Source: Peribolospora baueri (lineage: Eukaryota > Basidiomycota > Peribolosporomycetes > Peribolosporales > Peribolosporaceae). From it: a DNA stretch of 64,000 bases. Numbering within the stretch: position 1 is the first letter of the stretch; every line of letters starts with the position of its first letter. The stretch spans positions 186,001 to 250,000 of the forward strand of contig JAMDHS010000024.1 in NCBI GenBank assembly GCA_029717555.1, given 5' to 3'. The notes under the pieces are model-generated. The model was not told the origin of the DNA, did no database searches, and saw only the letters and a list, made by a program, of their open reading frames with translations. A program made the position numbers and the translations under genes. Below, piece after piece: positions 21,319 to 32,034 of the stretch.

Positions 21319-23723
21319 TCATTGCAGCGGCTCGCTGCTCGTGGAGAGGCGATTGAGGTGAAGGTACACGTCTGTGCCGTACCTGGCCCATCCGAAACGG
21401 CGTTCACACGGAAGGCGCGCCGACGTCAGCGACTCTTACGTCCTTCCAGCAAGCAAGCAAGCATGAAGACGGCTGGTGATCGCACTCACCCCTCCATCGA
21501 GATGAGCTTGAGATCTCCGCCGAAATACCGTGCGTACTTGCGGGGGGGCGGCGAGGGAAGGAAAAAAACGAGCGGGAAAAACGGGTCAAGCAGGGACAGG
21601 ACGACGTCAGCGGCTGAGCGTCATCAAGGGGGCACGACCAGACAGACAGAGGCAAGCTCACCAGCCGAGCCAGCGGCAAACCGTACCCGAACCCAGCCAT
21701 CGGGGCCTTGAAATCGGTCGCTGCGAAATCAGGGTCTGCGAAAAAAAAGGAGGATGGCGAAAGACACGTCAAGGCTCGTCCACCACACCCGAGTCGACAT
21801 CAGCGGGAGCGCTCATCGCCATGAGGGAGGGGAGGCGAGGCAAGTGGGTCGGTCGGTCGGGCATGCTCCGTTCGTCGTCACTCACCGAGGCCTTCGGGTT
21901 GGGCGGTGGTGTACATGTACGTCCACACGAGGGGCATGGCGCTGAACGACAAATGTGGGGATGCGAAACGACCGCCCGTCAGCTCGAGCGCGATCACGAT
22001 CGCGGAAGCGCGAGCGACAAAGACACACCTTCGCGGGATCCCGCCGCCCTCGTCGGTAATCTTGATCGTGATATCTTCCTGCCCCTCCACGACGATCACC
22101 TTGATGGGCGGAAAGTGGTCTTCTGCCTCCACGCCATGACGCTCGACGACGGCTCGGAGCGAGTTTTTAAGGAGCTCGAAGAGCATGTGCTGAAGAAAGA
22201 CGGGAGGGTTCCGAACGGTTCAGCGTCCCTGCCGAGGCCCCAGGAAGAGCGAGCGAGCGGTAGAGCGCCTCGAGGACGTTCGGGTGGAGGACAACTCACG
22301 TTCAAGTGGCTCGGCAGGTACATGAACGTAAGGTTCTTTGGACAGACGAGCTGAACGGGCGGGCCCTTGAAAAGGCCATAGTGCTCCTCGCAGACGAATC
22401 GGGCGTTTTCGATGGCCTCATGGGCGATTTCCCGGACGTCCGTGTTGGTGCAGATGATGCCCACGTACTCCTCCGCCGGCGCCGCATCCGCCGCCGTCTT
22501 GCGTCTCCGGTGCGCGTCCCGGGACGACGGCGCGGAAGAGGCGTAGTTGAGGGCGATGTGTTGGCCGATGAGGATCCGGATACCGATCCGGGACATGTAG
22601 AACCGGTCTAGGAAATCTTGCACGTGCGAGTCGATGTTCGCTCCCGCTCGCGCTTTCTTGTATTCCAAAACGCCTTGGGCTGGCGAGCGAACGAGCGAGG
22701 AAGAGAGGAGGAAACTTGGGTGAGACGCCGAGTGGTCGGGCATGGGGCCGGCGTGGGCCTCCACCGGGAGGGAGGCACACGCCGTCCGTCCCACTTACCG
22801 ACCGTGGTCACGACGGGATCGTGTCTCTTCTTAATGTTCTCGAGCAGCCTCGTGAAATTTTCGTTGTAGTCGTGCACTTCTGGAGGCCAGTCTATGTTGG
22901 CGGGGTTGGCATAGTATCTGAAGGCGTGCGGGAGACGGGTGCGGTCAGCATGGAACGGTGAGACGCCGGCTCGGCAGCGAGAGCCTCGCTTCTGACTGAC
23001 ATTGACTCCAACGGGATCCTCCGCTTCAGGGCCCCCTCCTTGCCACCAGCCCCGTTGCCGTTCCTCCGACTCGGCTTCGTCGTCGCCTCGAGCATGCTCG
23101 GGTTCGGCGTCGTCTCCGGCAGGTGCGCGTGGTTGGAGTTTTGCAGGGCCTCTCGTACGGCGGAGGGGATCGTCGGTGGGGGGAAGTTGATGAGTTCCTA
23201 AGGACACGGGCGGGATGTGGGTAAGGGGGTCACTCGGTGATTGGGCCGCCGAGAAAAAGGACTCACTTCGAACGACTGGGCATACCAGTTCTTGACCTGC
23301 GGGGGGGGGGGGGGGGGGGGGGGAAACCAGAGACCGGGGGGGGCATGAGCGACCAGTCGGTCTATCTAGTGCGACGGCCGGGAGGCGAGTGAAGAGGCAA
23401 GAGCACGCACCTTGATGATAGAAGGCATCTTGGAGAGGTCGTTGGGGAGCTCGTCCAGCTCCTTGACGCGATGTGCGAGCCGAACGGGGAGCTCCTCTGC
23501 GGACGAACAGGCGGGCGAGAAGGGAGTGAGCGGGAGGCGACGCTTGACCCGGCTCGAGCGTCCGTGTCTACTCACCAGCCAAGAACCGGCTGGCCTGCAA
23601 GAGCGTGCCCTGGCTGGGGTGCTTGCCGAACTGGACCATCTGCCTGAGGGAGACGCCGGTCTGAGGGAAGGAGGCAAAGTGCCTGATCTTGGAGGCGAGG
23701 CCGGGGGTGATGTTGAACACCAT
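21319..23723 (-). CDS. Pyruvate dehydrogenase kinase (mitochondrial PDK/BCKDK family)
   Basis: Eleven exons: 23723-23576, 23496-23411, 23296-23267, 23197-23001, 22917-22799, 22679-22300, 22189-22029, 21941-21886, 21735-21662, 21536-21490 and 21382-21319. They encode 453 residues. PDKs phosphorylate the E1 subunit of matrix dehydrogenase complexes and shut off pyruvate oxidation. Family regions in order are FASFPQTGVSLRQMVQFG, LPNDLSKMPSI, VKNWYAQSFE (a 30-base exon), and FYMSRIGIRILIGQH. The N-box is HMLFELLKNSLRA (about 321-333). ATP-lid glycines follow as DEGGGIP and GFGYGLPLAR, and the terminal YGTDVYLHLNRLS ends the ATP fold. An Asn/Gly/Lys-rich insert lies after FPPPTIP. It is transcribed divergently from malate synthase. 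I cannot tell Pkp1 from Pkp2 type. Confidence 0.94.
23301..23323. repeat. G23 homopolymer forming the polypyrimidine tract of a PDK intron
   Basis: Twenty-three G on the plus strand, read as C23 followed by GCAG at the 3' splice site of the second PDK intron (23297-23410). Confidence 0.85.
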
Positions 23724-24088
23724 CTTGCAGGCCGTCCGTGCGTTCTTCGTACGGCCGCTCGTGCTCGTTCGCCTGCCCTCCGTCCGGGGTGTGTGGTGTG
23801 GAGGGTGGAGGGAGAAGGGTAGAAGCGGGGAAGGAGGTAGGGCGAGCCAGCTTGACTCGTGTGAGCAAAGGAAGGACGGCGAGGTGCGGAGGCAATTGGA
23901 CGACGGTGGCCGGGGCGATCGACGGCTGATGAGGGGGCGATGGAGGGGTTCGGAGGACGCTGACGACGTTGACGACGAGCGGGGTCGTCGAACGGCTGGG
24001 CTGGCGTTGTCTTGGCGTAGCTCTGCGCTGCTCAGCTGTCGGTGGAGTGCTGGTGTGTGTGTGTGCGTCTGTCCAACTATCTGTCCAT

Positions 24089-24116
24089 CTCTTTCTTTCT
24101 TTCTTTCTTTCTTTCT
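24089..24116. repeat. CTTT tetranucleotide microsatellite
   Basis: About six and a half CTTT units followed by CTGT/CTCT-rich sequence, on the PDK side of the divergent promoter. Confidence 0.85.
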
Positions 24117-24203
24117 GTCTGCCTGTCTCTCTCTCCGTCCATCTCTCCCTCGCACCGGGCGGGCGATGGCCGTGAATACCGGGGCACGACGAGCCGGAGC
24201 GAT

Positions 24204-24284
24204 CGGACGGAGGCGGGGCTCCTCGTGGCGGCCATCGGAGCAGACCGGGATGGACCGGCTGCGAGCTGAGCCGGTCGATGCCGG
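24204..24284. promoter_or_regulatory. Cluster of CGG triplets with seven-base spacing
   Basis: CGG triplets starting at 24204 and 24214; at 24236, 24246 and 24256; and CCGG tetramers at 24271 and 24281. All are separated by exactly 10 bp, so each pair is CGG-N7-CGG. Zn2Cys6 proteins bind CGG triplets, and Aspergillus AcuK/AcuM are reported to use seven-base spacing. The region is GC-rich, so some pairs are expected by chance. Function is inference. Confidence 0.45.
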
Positions 24285-24743
24285 GGCGGGGGACGACGGC
24301 GATCACGCGCAGACGAGGCGAGGGCAACGATGTGAGTGAGCGCAAGCAAGTGGGTAGCGACTGATGAGCGATGAGCAATGGAATGCTGGATCGTGACGGA
24401 AGGACGAACGGACGGCCGTGGAAGGATCGCAGCGTCAAGTGCCGACTCACACCTCATCCATCTCGGCCAGTACTTAAAGAGGTAAGCCTCGGCATTCCGG
24501 TCCAGCGTCTCTCCCTCCCAACGCCCGCCGTCGTCTTCATCCATCCTATCCGCATCCTCGGCGAGAGCGAGTACGTATAAGGAAGTGAGTAGCCTCGTCC
24601 ACTCCGGATCTCCGTCCTCGCTCCTCCTACGCTCCCGCCCCGCAAGCCAAGGCCCGCGCTGACCGACATCTTCTCCCCTCGCCTCCGTCGTCACGCCGAT
24701 CGAAGACACACAGCTGAACAGCTTCAGGTGCACGAGCGTACGG

Positions 24744-24750
24744 TATAAAA
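24744..24750 (+). promoter_or_regulatory. TATA box of malate synthase
   Basis: TATAAAA, ending 85 bases before the malate synthase ATG. It is the clearest TATA element I saw in the window and fits a strongly regulated gene. Confidence 0.65.
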
Positions 24751-24835
24751 CGGCCAGCCACCCATACTTGAAGCCGTCCCGCTGTCTCTCACATCCCCTC
24801 TAACTGTCGCCACCGCCAGCAACCTACTACCCATC

Positions 24836-27557
24836 ATGTCGTCGTACCCTGAAGGCGTCAAAGTCCTCGGTGAGCATGCATGCCGTCTCGTCTCGACTTG
24901 GCCCCGTACGCCGACGTGCATCCTCACCCGCACTCACCTTGTCCCCCCCTCCTTCGACCCGCAGGCGAGGTCAAAGGCGCTCACGCCACCGTCCTCACGC
25001 CTGAGGCGCTCAAGTTCCTCGCCGTCCTCCACCGCGCCTTCGAGCCCGCCCGCCAGACCCGCCTCGCCGCGCGCCAGCTCCGCCAGGCCCAGTTCGATCA
25101 GGGCATCCTCCCCGACTTCCTCCCCGAGACCAAGCACATCCGCGAGGACCCCTCTTGGCAAGGTGCCCCTCCCGCGCCCGGCTTGGTCGATCGGAGGGTC
25201 GAGATCACCGGTCCGGTCGATCGCAAGATGGTCATCAATGCGCTCAACAGCGGGTGAGCGTCCCTCCGTCTCCTTCTCTGCCGCTGTCCCCCTCTCGCTG
25301 ACCTCACGACTCGCCCACCCCACCCTTCGTCCCTCGTGCAGCGCCTACACCTACATGGCCGACTTTGAAGACTCCTCCGCGCCTACCTGGCTCAACTGTC
25401 TCGACGGCCAGGTCAACCTTCGCGACGCTATCGCCCGCAAGGTCGACTTCAAGCAGGCCAGCACGGGCAAGGAGTACAAGCTCAACGATCCCAAGACGCT
25501 CGCTACGCTCCTTGTCAGGCCTAGGGGCTGGCACCTCAACGAAGACCATGTGGTCATCGATGGCAAGCCCATCGCCGGAGGCATCTTCGGTTCGTCTCCT
25601 CTCCTCTCCGTCGACCGTCATCCGTCTCTCTCTCACCACCTTCATTCGTGCCTTGCTCATCGCCTTTCTTCCGTGCCCACCGACCCCCCCGCCCTTGCAG
25701 ATTTCGGCCTCTACTTCTTCCACAACGCCAAGCGTCTCATCGCCAACGGCCACGGCCCTTACTTCTACCTTCCCAAGATGGAGAGCCACCTCGAGGCTCG
25801 GTGAGTGGAGCCGATCCGCGCTGGCTGGGCGCCCACTTCTCGACGCTCACGAGCTATCAACCTCTCTCTTTGTCTCCTCCATTATTCCTTTTTCCCACCA
25901 TCGGCCCCCTCCTGACAGCATCTGGAACGACATCTTCAACGTCTCCCAAGACTACATCGGTATCCCCCGCGGCACGATCCGCGCCACCGTGCTGATCGAG
26001 ACCATCACCGCCGCGTTCGAGATGGAGGAGATCATCTACGAGCTCAGGGATCATTCCGCTGGCTTGAACTGCGGGAGGTGGGACTGTGAGTGGCGAGCGG
26101 TGCCTTCTTCGTTTTTGTCGTTCTTTCGTTCGTTCGCTCACTCTATCGAGTCTTTCTTCCTCCGCTCTCAGACATCTTCTCCTTCATCAAGCGCCAGCGC
26201 TACAACAAGAACGCCGCCGTCTTGCCGGACCGGAGCACCGTCACTGTAGGTTTCAAGTTTCATGGCTTTGCTTTTACGTCTTGCTCCTTTGGCCAAGATC
26301 GTACCCTTGTTTTTCGCACGTGATGACCATCCTTGCTGACTGGTTTGAAAACCGCTCCTGTGCGTCTCCCTATCCGCTCCGGCTCGCCCTGTTCGTCTCC
26401 CTACCTGTCCCGGCTCGCCCTGCAGATGACCGTCCCCTTCATGCGCGCCTACACGTCGCTCGTCATCCACACCTGCCACAAGCGAGGCGTGGCTGCGATC
26501 GGCGGCATGGCGGCCCAGATCCCGATCAAGGACGACGCGAAGAAGAACGAGGCGGCGATGAAGAAGGTGACCGAGGACAAGCTCCGCGAGGCTGTCGACG
26601 GTCACGACGGCACCTGGGTCGCCCACCCCGCCCTCGTCAAGATCGCTTTGGACATCTTCAACAAGCACATGCCGAGCCCGAATCAGGTCAGTTCGGTCTC
26701 CGAGAGCCGACGAGTCGGGTGAACACCCGCAACGGCCCCACTAGTCGAAGTCGCTGACGCTCGTTCCCCCCTTGCTGCTTGTCCCCGCGAATCGAAACCT
26801 ACAGTACCACGTCCGTCGCCCCGAGGTGAGCGTGTCGGCACTCGACCTCTTGAACACCAACATGCCCGGAACGATCACCGAGGCCGGCGTCAGGTCCAAC
26901 GTCGCTGCGTGAGTTTGTAACCTCTTCGTTACCGTTTGTCACGTCTTCACACACACGTTGACCTTTTCTGGCTTCTTCCTCCAGCCTGCTTGGTTACTGC
27001 GGCGCCTGGGTCGTCGGTATCGGCTGCTCCCCTCTCAACTACATGATGGAGGACGCAGCGACGGCGGAGATCTCGCGTGTCCAGCTCTGGGCTTGGACTT
27101 ACCACGGCGCTCAGACTGTGAGTCTCGATGCCGCTTGCGCCCGTCGCCAAACCATGCTTTGGGATGTTCATCATGCCTTACCCCGTCCCCTTCTTCGCTT
27201 CGCTCGCTCACAGGACAACGGCGCGAAGATCACGACGGACTACGTGGACCGCATCGTGGACGAGGAGGTGAAGAGTCTCAGCGCGGCCAACAAGAGGCTC
27301 GCGCCCAAGTACGAGCTGGTGGCCAGGTACATGAAGGACCAGATTCGTCGCAAGGCGCCCACCGAGTTCTTGACCGTCGATCTGACGCCGCACCTCGAGT
27401 GAGTCGTCCGTCGTTTTTGGTTCTTCTTCCCCAGTCCGAGTCCGAGTCGTTCCTTGCGCGCCTTCACCTTCGCCAGGCCGGCCTGACTGACCGGAATCTC
27501 CGCTTGTCCGTTCCACTCCACAGCGACTACGCTTCCACCGAGCCCGCCAAGCTCTGA
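24836..27557 (+). CDS. MLS1: Malate synthase, peroxisomal (glyoxylate cycle)
   Basis: Eleven exons: 24836-24869, 24965-25253, 25342-25589, 25701-25800, 25919-26085, 26172-26245, 26426-26686, 26805-26908, 26985-27117, 27214-27398 and 27524-27557. They encode 542 residues, the normal length for the A isoform. The enzyme joins acetyl-CoA and glyoxylate to malate. Landmarks are [15 protein letters not shown] (about 110-124), [47 protein letters not shown] with the active-site Arg, and [18 protein letters not shown]. The region [19 protein letters not shown] carries the likely catalytic acid. The C-terminus is AKL, a variant peroxisomal targeting signal. Introns are 70-180 bases with standard GT-AG ends. 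A TATA box sits 92 bases upstream. Confidence 0.97.
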
Positions 27558-28248
27558 GCGAAATCGTCGAACGCCAGAGCCATCCATCTCTTTCCTTTCT
27601 GTACCACTCACTTCCATTCCCGCCCGGTTCTCTCCCTTCTTCGGTCCCCCGCTTCCTGTCCTCGGCGCTATTTTCCACGATTTCCCCCCCTCTTTTCCGT
27701 CACGCCACGCCATCCCATCCATCCGTCTGCTTTTCCTTTTCGTTCAGCAAGTGTCATCAAATGAATGGCCTTGCCGAGGCGAAGATACACGCGCGTATCT
27801 TGTACGTAGTAATAAACCAAACAGGGAGGTGGTGAATCGACGTCGGTAGTAGTCCCAGTCGTCCGCGCCGGGATCTCTTTCTCTTTATTTTACTAGCAAA
27901 CAAAGCGACGATGGACCAAGATTTGACTTCATATCGACTCGGGCACGTACGCTACGTGTGCCTGCCTTCTCCGCCAAAGGCCGCCTGTGACCGAGCGGCT
28001 CTCCGCCGCCTAGCCGAGCGTGGGAAAACCGCAGTGTTTCTCTCTGTCCTCCTCTCTCCTCCTCTCCGACCTTCCGGCTCGGATCGAAGTTGGCCGTCCA
28101 TTCTTGGCTCTCCTTCCGCTTGGCGGCAGAGCGAGTGACTCGTCGCCGCACGTCCTTCTCTCTGGCTCTCTCGTCATCGACAGAGGTCCTCTTCCACTCC
28201 TTCTCTTCCCCTTCCCTCCCTACCACCTCCCCTTCCCTCTCTCCATCC
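27558..28248. other. Intergenic region, malate synthase to ADE4
   Basis: 691 bases. The sequence just after the stop is pyrimidine-rich; AATAAAC-like and TTTATTTTAC elements near 27811 and 27885 could serve 3' end formation. The rest should be the ADE4 promoter. No gene seen. Confidence 0.5.
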
Positions 28249-30802
28249 ATGTGCGGCATCCTCGCGTGTCTCCTCGCCGACTCGGGCGTCAACTGCGCCA
28301 CGGAGATCAGCGAGGGTCTCTCCCTCCTCCAGCATCGCGGTCAGGATGCGGCCGGCATCGTTACATGCGGCCAAAAGGGACGCTTCTACCAGTGCAAGGC
28401 CAATGGCATGGTCAGGGACGTCTTTGACGAGGCTGGTCTTGCTCGTCTCTTTGGCAGCATGGGCGTTGGACACGGTGAGTGTACGAGCCACCACGGCGCT
28501 TCGCGTTCTTCCAGGACCGAGGGAGGAAGTTCATGTGTCGCGTCTTTTCTCTCTCACACATACACACCCTCTTCCACTCCCTCTTCGTCCTTTCTGACCC
28601 CACAGTTCGCTACCCCACCGCCGGTTCCTCCAACCACGCTGAGGCTCAGCCCTTCTACGTCAACAGTCCGTACGGCATCGTCTTCGCTCATGTGCGTTAA
28701 CCCTTTCCCGCCGAACCCACCGGTCCACGCTGACGCCGTTCTCATCTCACCGTTTGCGCCTCGTCTCCAGAACGGCAACCTGATCAACACCCAGGAGCTC
28801 AAGTCCTTCCTGGACGCCGAGGCTCACCGTCATATCAACACGGATTCCGACTCGGAACTTTTGCTTAACATCTTTGCCAACAACTTGCAGAAGACCGGCA
28901 AGTTTCGGTGAGTGCCTGTCCGCCTTGTAACGAGCTCCTACCGTCGGGGCGCGGAGAGAGACTGGAATTCGCGGACGTCTGCTTGTCGGCTTGCTTCCTC
29001 GCCCTGTCCCATCTTCCGAAACTTGCCCTTGCTGGGTAGTCGGGTAGTCACACCGTGACGTTTCTCTCCGCGCCCCCTGCGCTCCCATACCCAACCCCCG
29101 GAACCCCGGGGCCGCGGCCACGACTTAGCTACTTTTTCCACCATCTCACACCCGCTGCGGCTCCTTATTTTCTCTTTCCCCTCGCTCCCAGTATCAACGA
29201 AGAGGATATCATGACCGCCCTCCGCGACATGATGGTCCAGGCACGCGGCGCCTACGCCTGCGTCGCCATGCTCGCCGGCTTCGGTATCATCGCTTTCCGC
29301 GACCCCAACGGCATCCGACCGCTCGTGCTCGGCAAGCGCAAGACCGAGAAGGGGGGCACGGACTACATGTTCGCTTCCGAGAGCGTCGTCTGTGACGCCC
29401 TCGGGTACGACCAGTTCGAAGACGTCAAGCCAGGTGAGAAACGAGCGGTCGCTCCATGTCGCCAGGAGAGGCTCAACAACAGACTCGCTTAATTTTCCTC
29501 TTCCTCTTCCCTCGCCTGCTTAGGCGAAGCGGTCATCATCACCCACACGAACGTCACTCGCCGAGTCCTACAGTCTGGCCGGACGTTTGCCCCCGACATC
29601 TTCGAGTATGTCTACTTCGCTCGCCCCGATAGCGTGCTCGATGGGATCAGCGTCTACCGTAGCCGGATGGCTATGGGTGACGCCCTCGCCGGAGAGGTGC
29701 GCAGGGTGATCGAGAGGGAAGGCGGAACCGCGAAGGGAATGGGTGTGGACGTCGTCATTCCGGTGAGTCCGTTGGCCGTTGGTGAGGCAAGGCCCGCCCG
29801 ATCCGATGATTAAATTCTTTTGGCCCCGCCCGGCTCTTCTGGCCCTCTCCCCTTCAGGTCCCGGACACGTCCCGTGTCGCTGCTCTCCAAGTTGCCCAAA
29901 ACCTCGGCGTGCCCTACCGCGAGGGCTTCGTGAAGAACCGATACGTGGGTCGGACTTTCATCATGCCGGGCCAGCAGATGAGGCGGAAGAACGTGCGGAG
30001 GAAGCTCAATGCGATGGCGCTCGAGTTTGCCGGAAAGAACGTACTTCTCGTCGACGGTGAGCTTTTACGCTCTGATGTTTTCGTTTAGGGCGCGAATCCA
30101 CGCATATGCCCGCGCATACACGTCTCGGCCTCTCTCTGATTTCTGGCCCATCGCCGTCGCGCTCCTTACAGACTCGATCGTCCGCGGCACAACGTCCAAG
30201 GAGATCGTGCAAATGGCGCGAGACGCAGGCGCCAGGAAAGTGTTCGTCGCGTCGTGCGCACCCGCCATTCGGTGAGTGGTTGGTTAGCCCCGGTATAGGG
30301 TCATCCCCGTCCCTCAAGCTCTCCAACCTGGCGCTTTCCCTGGAGGCTCCACCAGCTCACCCGACGCCCGCCTTCGCTCGCCTGACCTCTGCTCAGATAC
30401 TCTAACGTATATGGCATCGACATGCCCTCGCGGAAAGAGCTCGTAGCGCACGGCCGCACGGAAGCGGAAGTGGCAGCGTACATCAATGCGGACCTGATCA
30501 TCTACCAGACGCTCTCCGACCTCGTCGAGTCATGCCGACAGTTCAACCCTTCCATCTCTGCCTTTGATTGCTCGGTCTTCACCGGCGAGTACGTCACGGG
30601 CGACGTGGACGCGGCGTACCTCGACCACCTGGAGAATCTGCGCAGCGAGAATGCAAAGGCCAAGAAGACGCGCGGGGCCGTCGTCAGCTCGAATTCGACG
30701 GCGGAGGAGGAGGCCAACGTCGCTTTGGCCACGGCTCCCGCAGGCTCGAGTCCGTTGAACGGCGCCGTCGACATCGGCCTTTATAACACTTATCGAAGTT
30801 AG
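28249..30802 (+). CDS. ADE4: Amidophosphoribosyltransferase
   Basis: Eight exons, 28249-28474, 28606-28691, 28771-28907, 29192-29433, 29524-29762, 29858-30056, 30172-30271 and 30397-30802, give 544 residues. The enzyme makes the committed step of purine synthesis, PRPP plus glutamine to phosphoribosylamine. The Ntn-type glutaminase begins with MCGILACL, so Cys2 becomes the N-terminal nucleophile with no propeptide. [31 protein letters not shown] and [11 protein letters not shown] follow. The PRPP-binding loop [17 protein letters not shown] (about 371-387) is rebuilt across an intron. [20 protein letters not shown] and an Ala/Ser-rich tail close the protein. The third intron is the longest (284 bases). 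Confidence 0.97.
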
Positions 30803-31284
30803 CCCTGTCGCCGCGCTGCGCTGCCTGATCGCCAGCCATGTCGGAGCTGACAAGCCGACTCAGGATCGGTTCCAGGTCGTTCGTTGAGTTTGATATTACG
30901 GTAGAAGAATCAATTTGTACTAGTACACTCTCTGCGGAGAACAAAGGCGCTTGTGGGCCTGCTGGGGCAGTCCATAAGCATTCCATCCATTCATTCATTT
31001 ATTCCTCGTCCGCGCGCACGGCGCCGCCTGGCTGACCAAGCGGCAGCCATCTGCTCCGTCCGCCATCTCGCCCGTCCTCGAGAGATTCTTTCTCCGCTTA
31101 TCACCAGAGCGCTCGGTCCAACCCCCGTCGTAGGCTTCCTCCCCCCCTCTTTCTTTCTTTTTCTTTTTCTTTTTTTTTACCCGCAGACAGAAGCTCGCGA
31201 CAGCCGATTTTCATTTTGCGCTTCGCTTCACTCGCTTCGCCAAAAAAAAAAAAAAAAGGAAACGCCCTCCCCTTCCATCCATCC
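30803..31284. other. Intergenic region, ADE4 to small orphan gene
   Basis: 482 bases. Pyrimidine-rich run at about 31141-31180 and A15 at 31242-31256, shortly before the next ATG. No gene seen. Confidence 0.5.
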
Positions 31285-31740
31285 ATGCCGATCACGCGCG
31301 ACCTAGGCAAGGCACGAGGGCGACCAGCGGGGGCTGCGCAAAAGGCGTTCGAAGACTTTCTCAACCGCAAGGAGTACCTCGCCTTTGACGCCCACGAGGG
31401 CTACGTCGGCCGAAGGAGCGTGTTCAGGGGCGCTCCTCACAAGTCTCGTCGTCGTGGTAGTGGTGGCGGCGGCGGCGGCGGCGGCGGTGGAGGCAAGGAG
31501 GGAGGAGGAACGGGGGCGAAGAACGGCAGATTGGTGGGCGATATGGACTATGAGCCGCCCCATCTCGACGAGGCAGGGCGACGGAAGCGGAGGAAGGGAA
31601 AGAGTAAGGGAGGGGTGGCGGCGGCGGCGGCGGACGTGTCGCCGCCAGGCGTGGCAGTGGGGGAGGAGGAGGAGGAGAACCTGGTGAAGGCCAGGCTGGC
31701 GGCGGAGAGTGAGGATTGGAAGAAGCATCACGTCAAGTGA
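31285..31740 (+). CDS. Hypothetical protein, Gly-rich and charged, 151 residues
   Basis: Single-exon frame from the ATG at 31285 to TGA at 31738-31740. I do not recognise the family. The first 50 residues look globular and most conserved in character (KAFEDFLNRKEYLAFDAHEG then YVGRRSVF). A run of eleven glycines with flanking basic residues follows. Next come a short acidic patch (GDMDYEPPHLDEAG), a Lys/Arg block (RRKRRKGKSKGG) and an acidic C-terminal helix-like end (GEEEEENLVKARLAAESEDW). The basic block could be a nuclear localisation signal. The mix of ordered N-terminus and clear ATG context after a pyrimidine-rich leader argues for a real gene, but no homology is claimed. Confidence 0.55.
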   Translation: MPITRDLGKARGRPAGAAQKAFEDFLNRKEYLAFDAHEGYVGRRSVFRGAPHKSRRRGSGGGGGGGGGGGKEGGGTGAKNGRLVGDMDYEPPHLDEAGRRKRRKGKSKGGVAAAAADVSPPGVAVGEEEEENLVKARLAAESEDWKKHHVK

Positions 31741-32034
31741 AGAAGAAGGGTATTTTTTTTTGTTTGGTTCTGGTCGACCCAGCGAGGCGGCACTGGCCCA
31801 CCCAGTCCAGCGCGTTGGATTGGGTGGAGGAACGGGCCGCGCGGCTCAACACCCTCGCTCGCTCGGCTTAAGAGGCGAGCGTGAAACAGATGTACCATAG
31901 AGGTCGAAAATTCCCTCCCTTCCCCCCTTCGCAGACAAGCTGGGTAAATGACATCGAATCTCTCGTACCGCCTTTGGCGTTCGCCCGTCGCACGTCCTCA
32001 GCGCCCACCCACCCACCCACCCGGTGCGCACCGG

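Larger units (their letters stand above)
23724..24835. promoter_or_regulatory. Divergent promoter region, PDH kinase / malate synthase
   Basis: 1,112 bases between the two start codons. It holds a CTTT microsatellite, a cluster of 10-bp-phased CGG triplets, and a TATA box on the malate synthase side, each listed separately. No protein-coding gene recognised. Confidence 0.7.

Noticed and set aside
20554-21711. 385-codon plus-strand frame
   Set aside because: Arg/Lys/Glu/Ser low complexity over purine-rich intergenic DNA and antisense to PDH kinase exons; no domain.
24089-24140. CTTT/CTGT/CTCT repeats considered as a CRISPR or satellite array
   Set aside because: Simple microsatellite without spacers, in a eukaryotic promoter.
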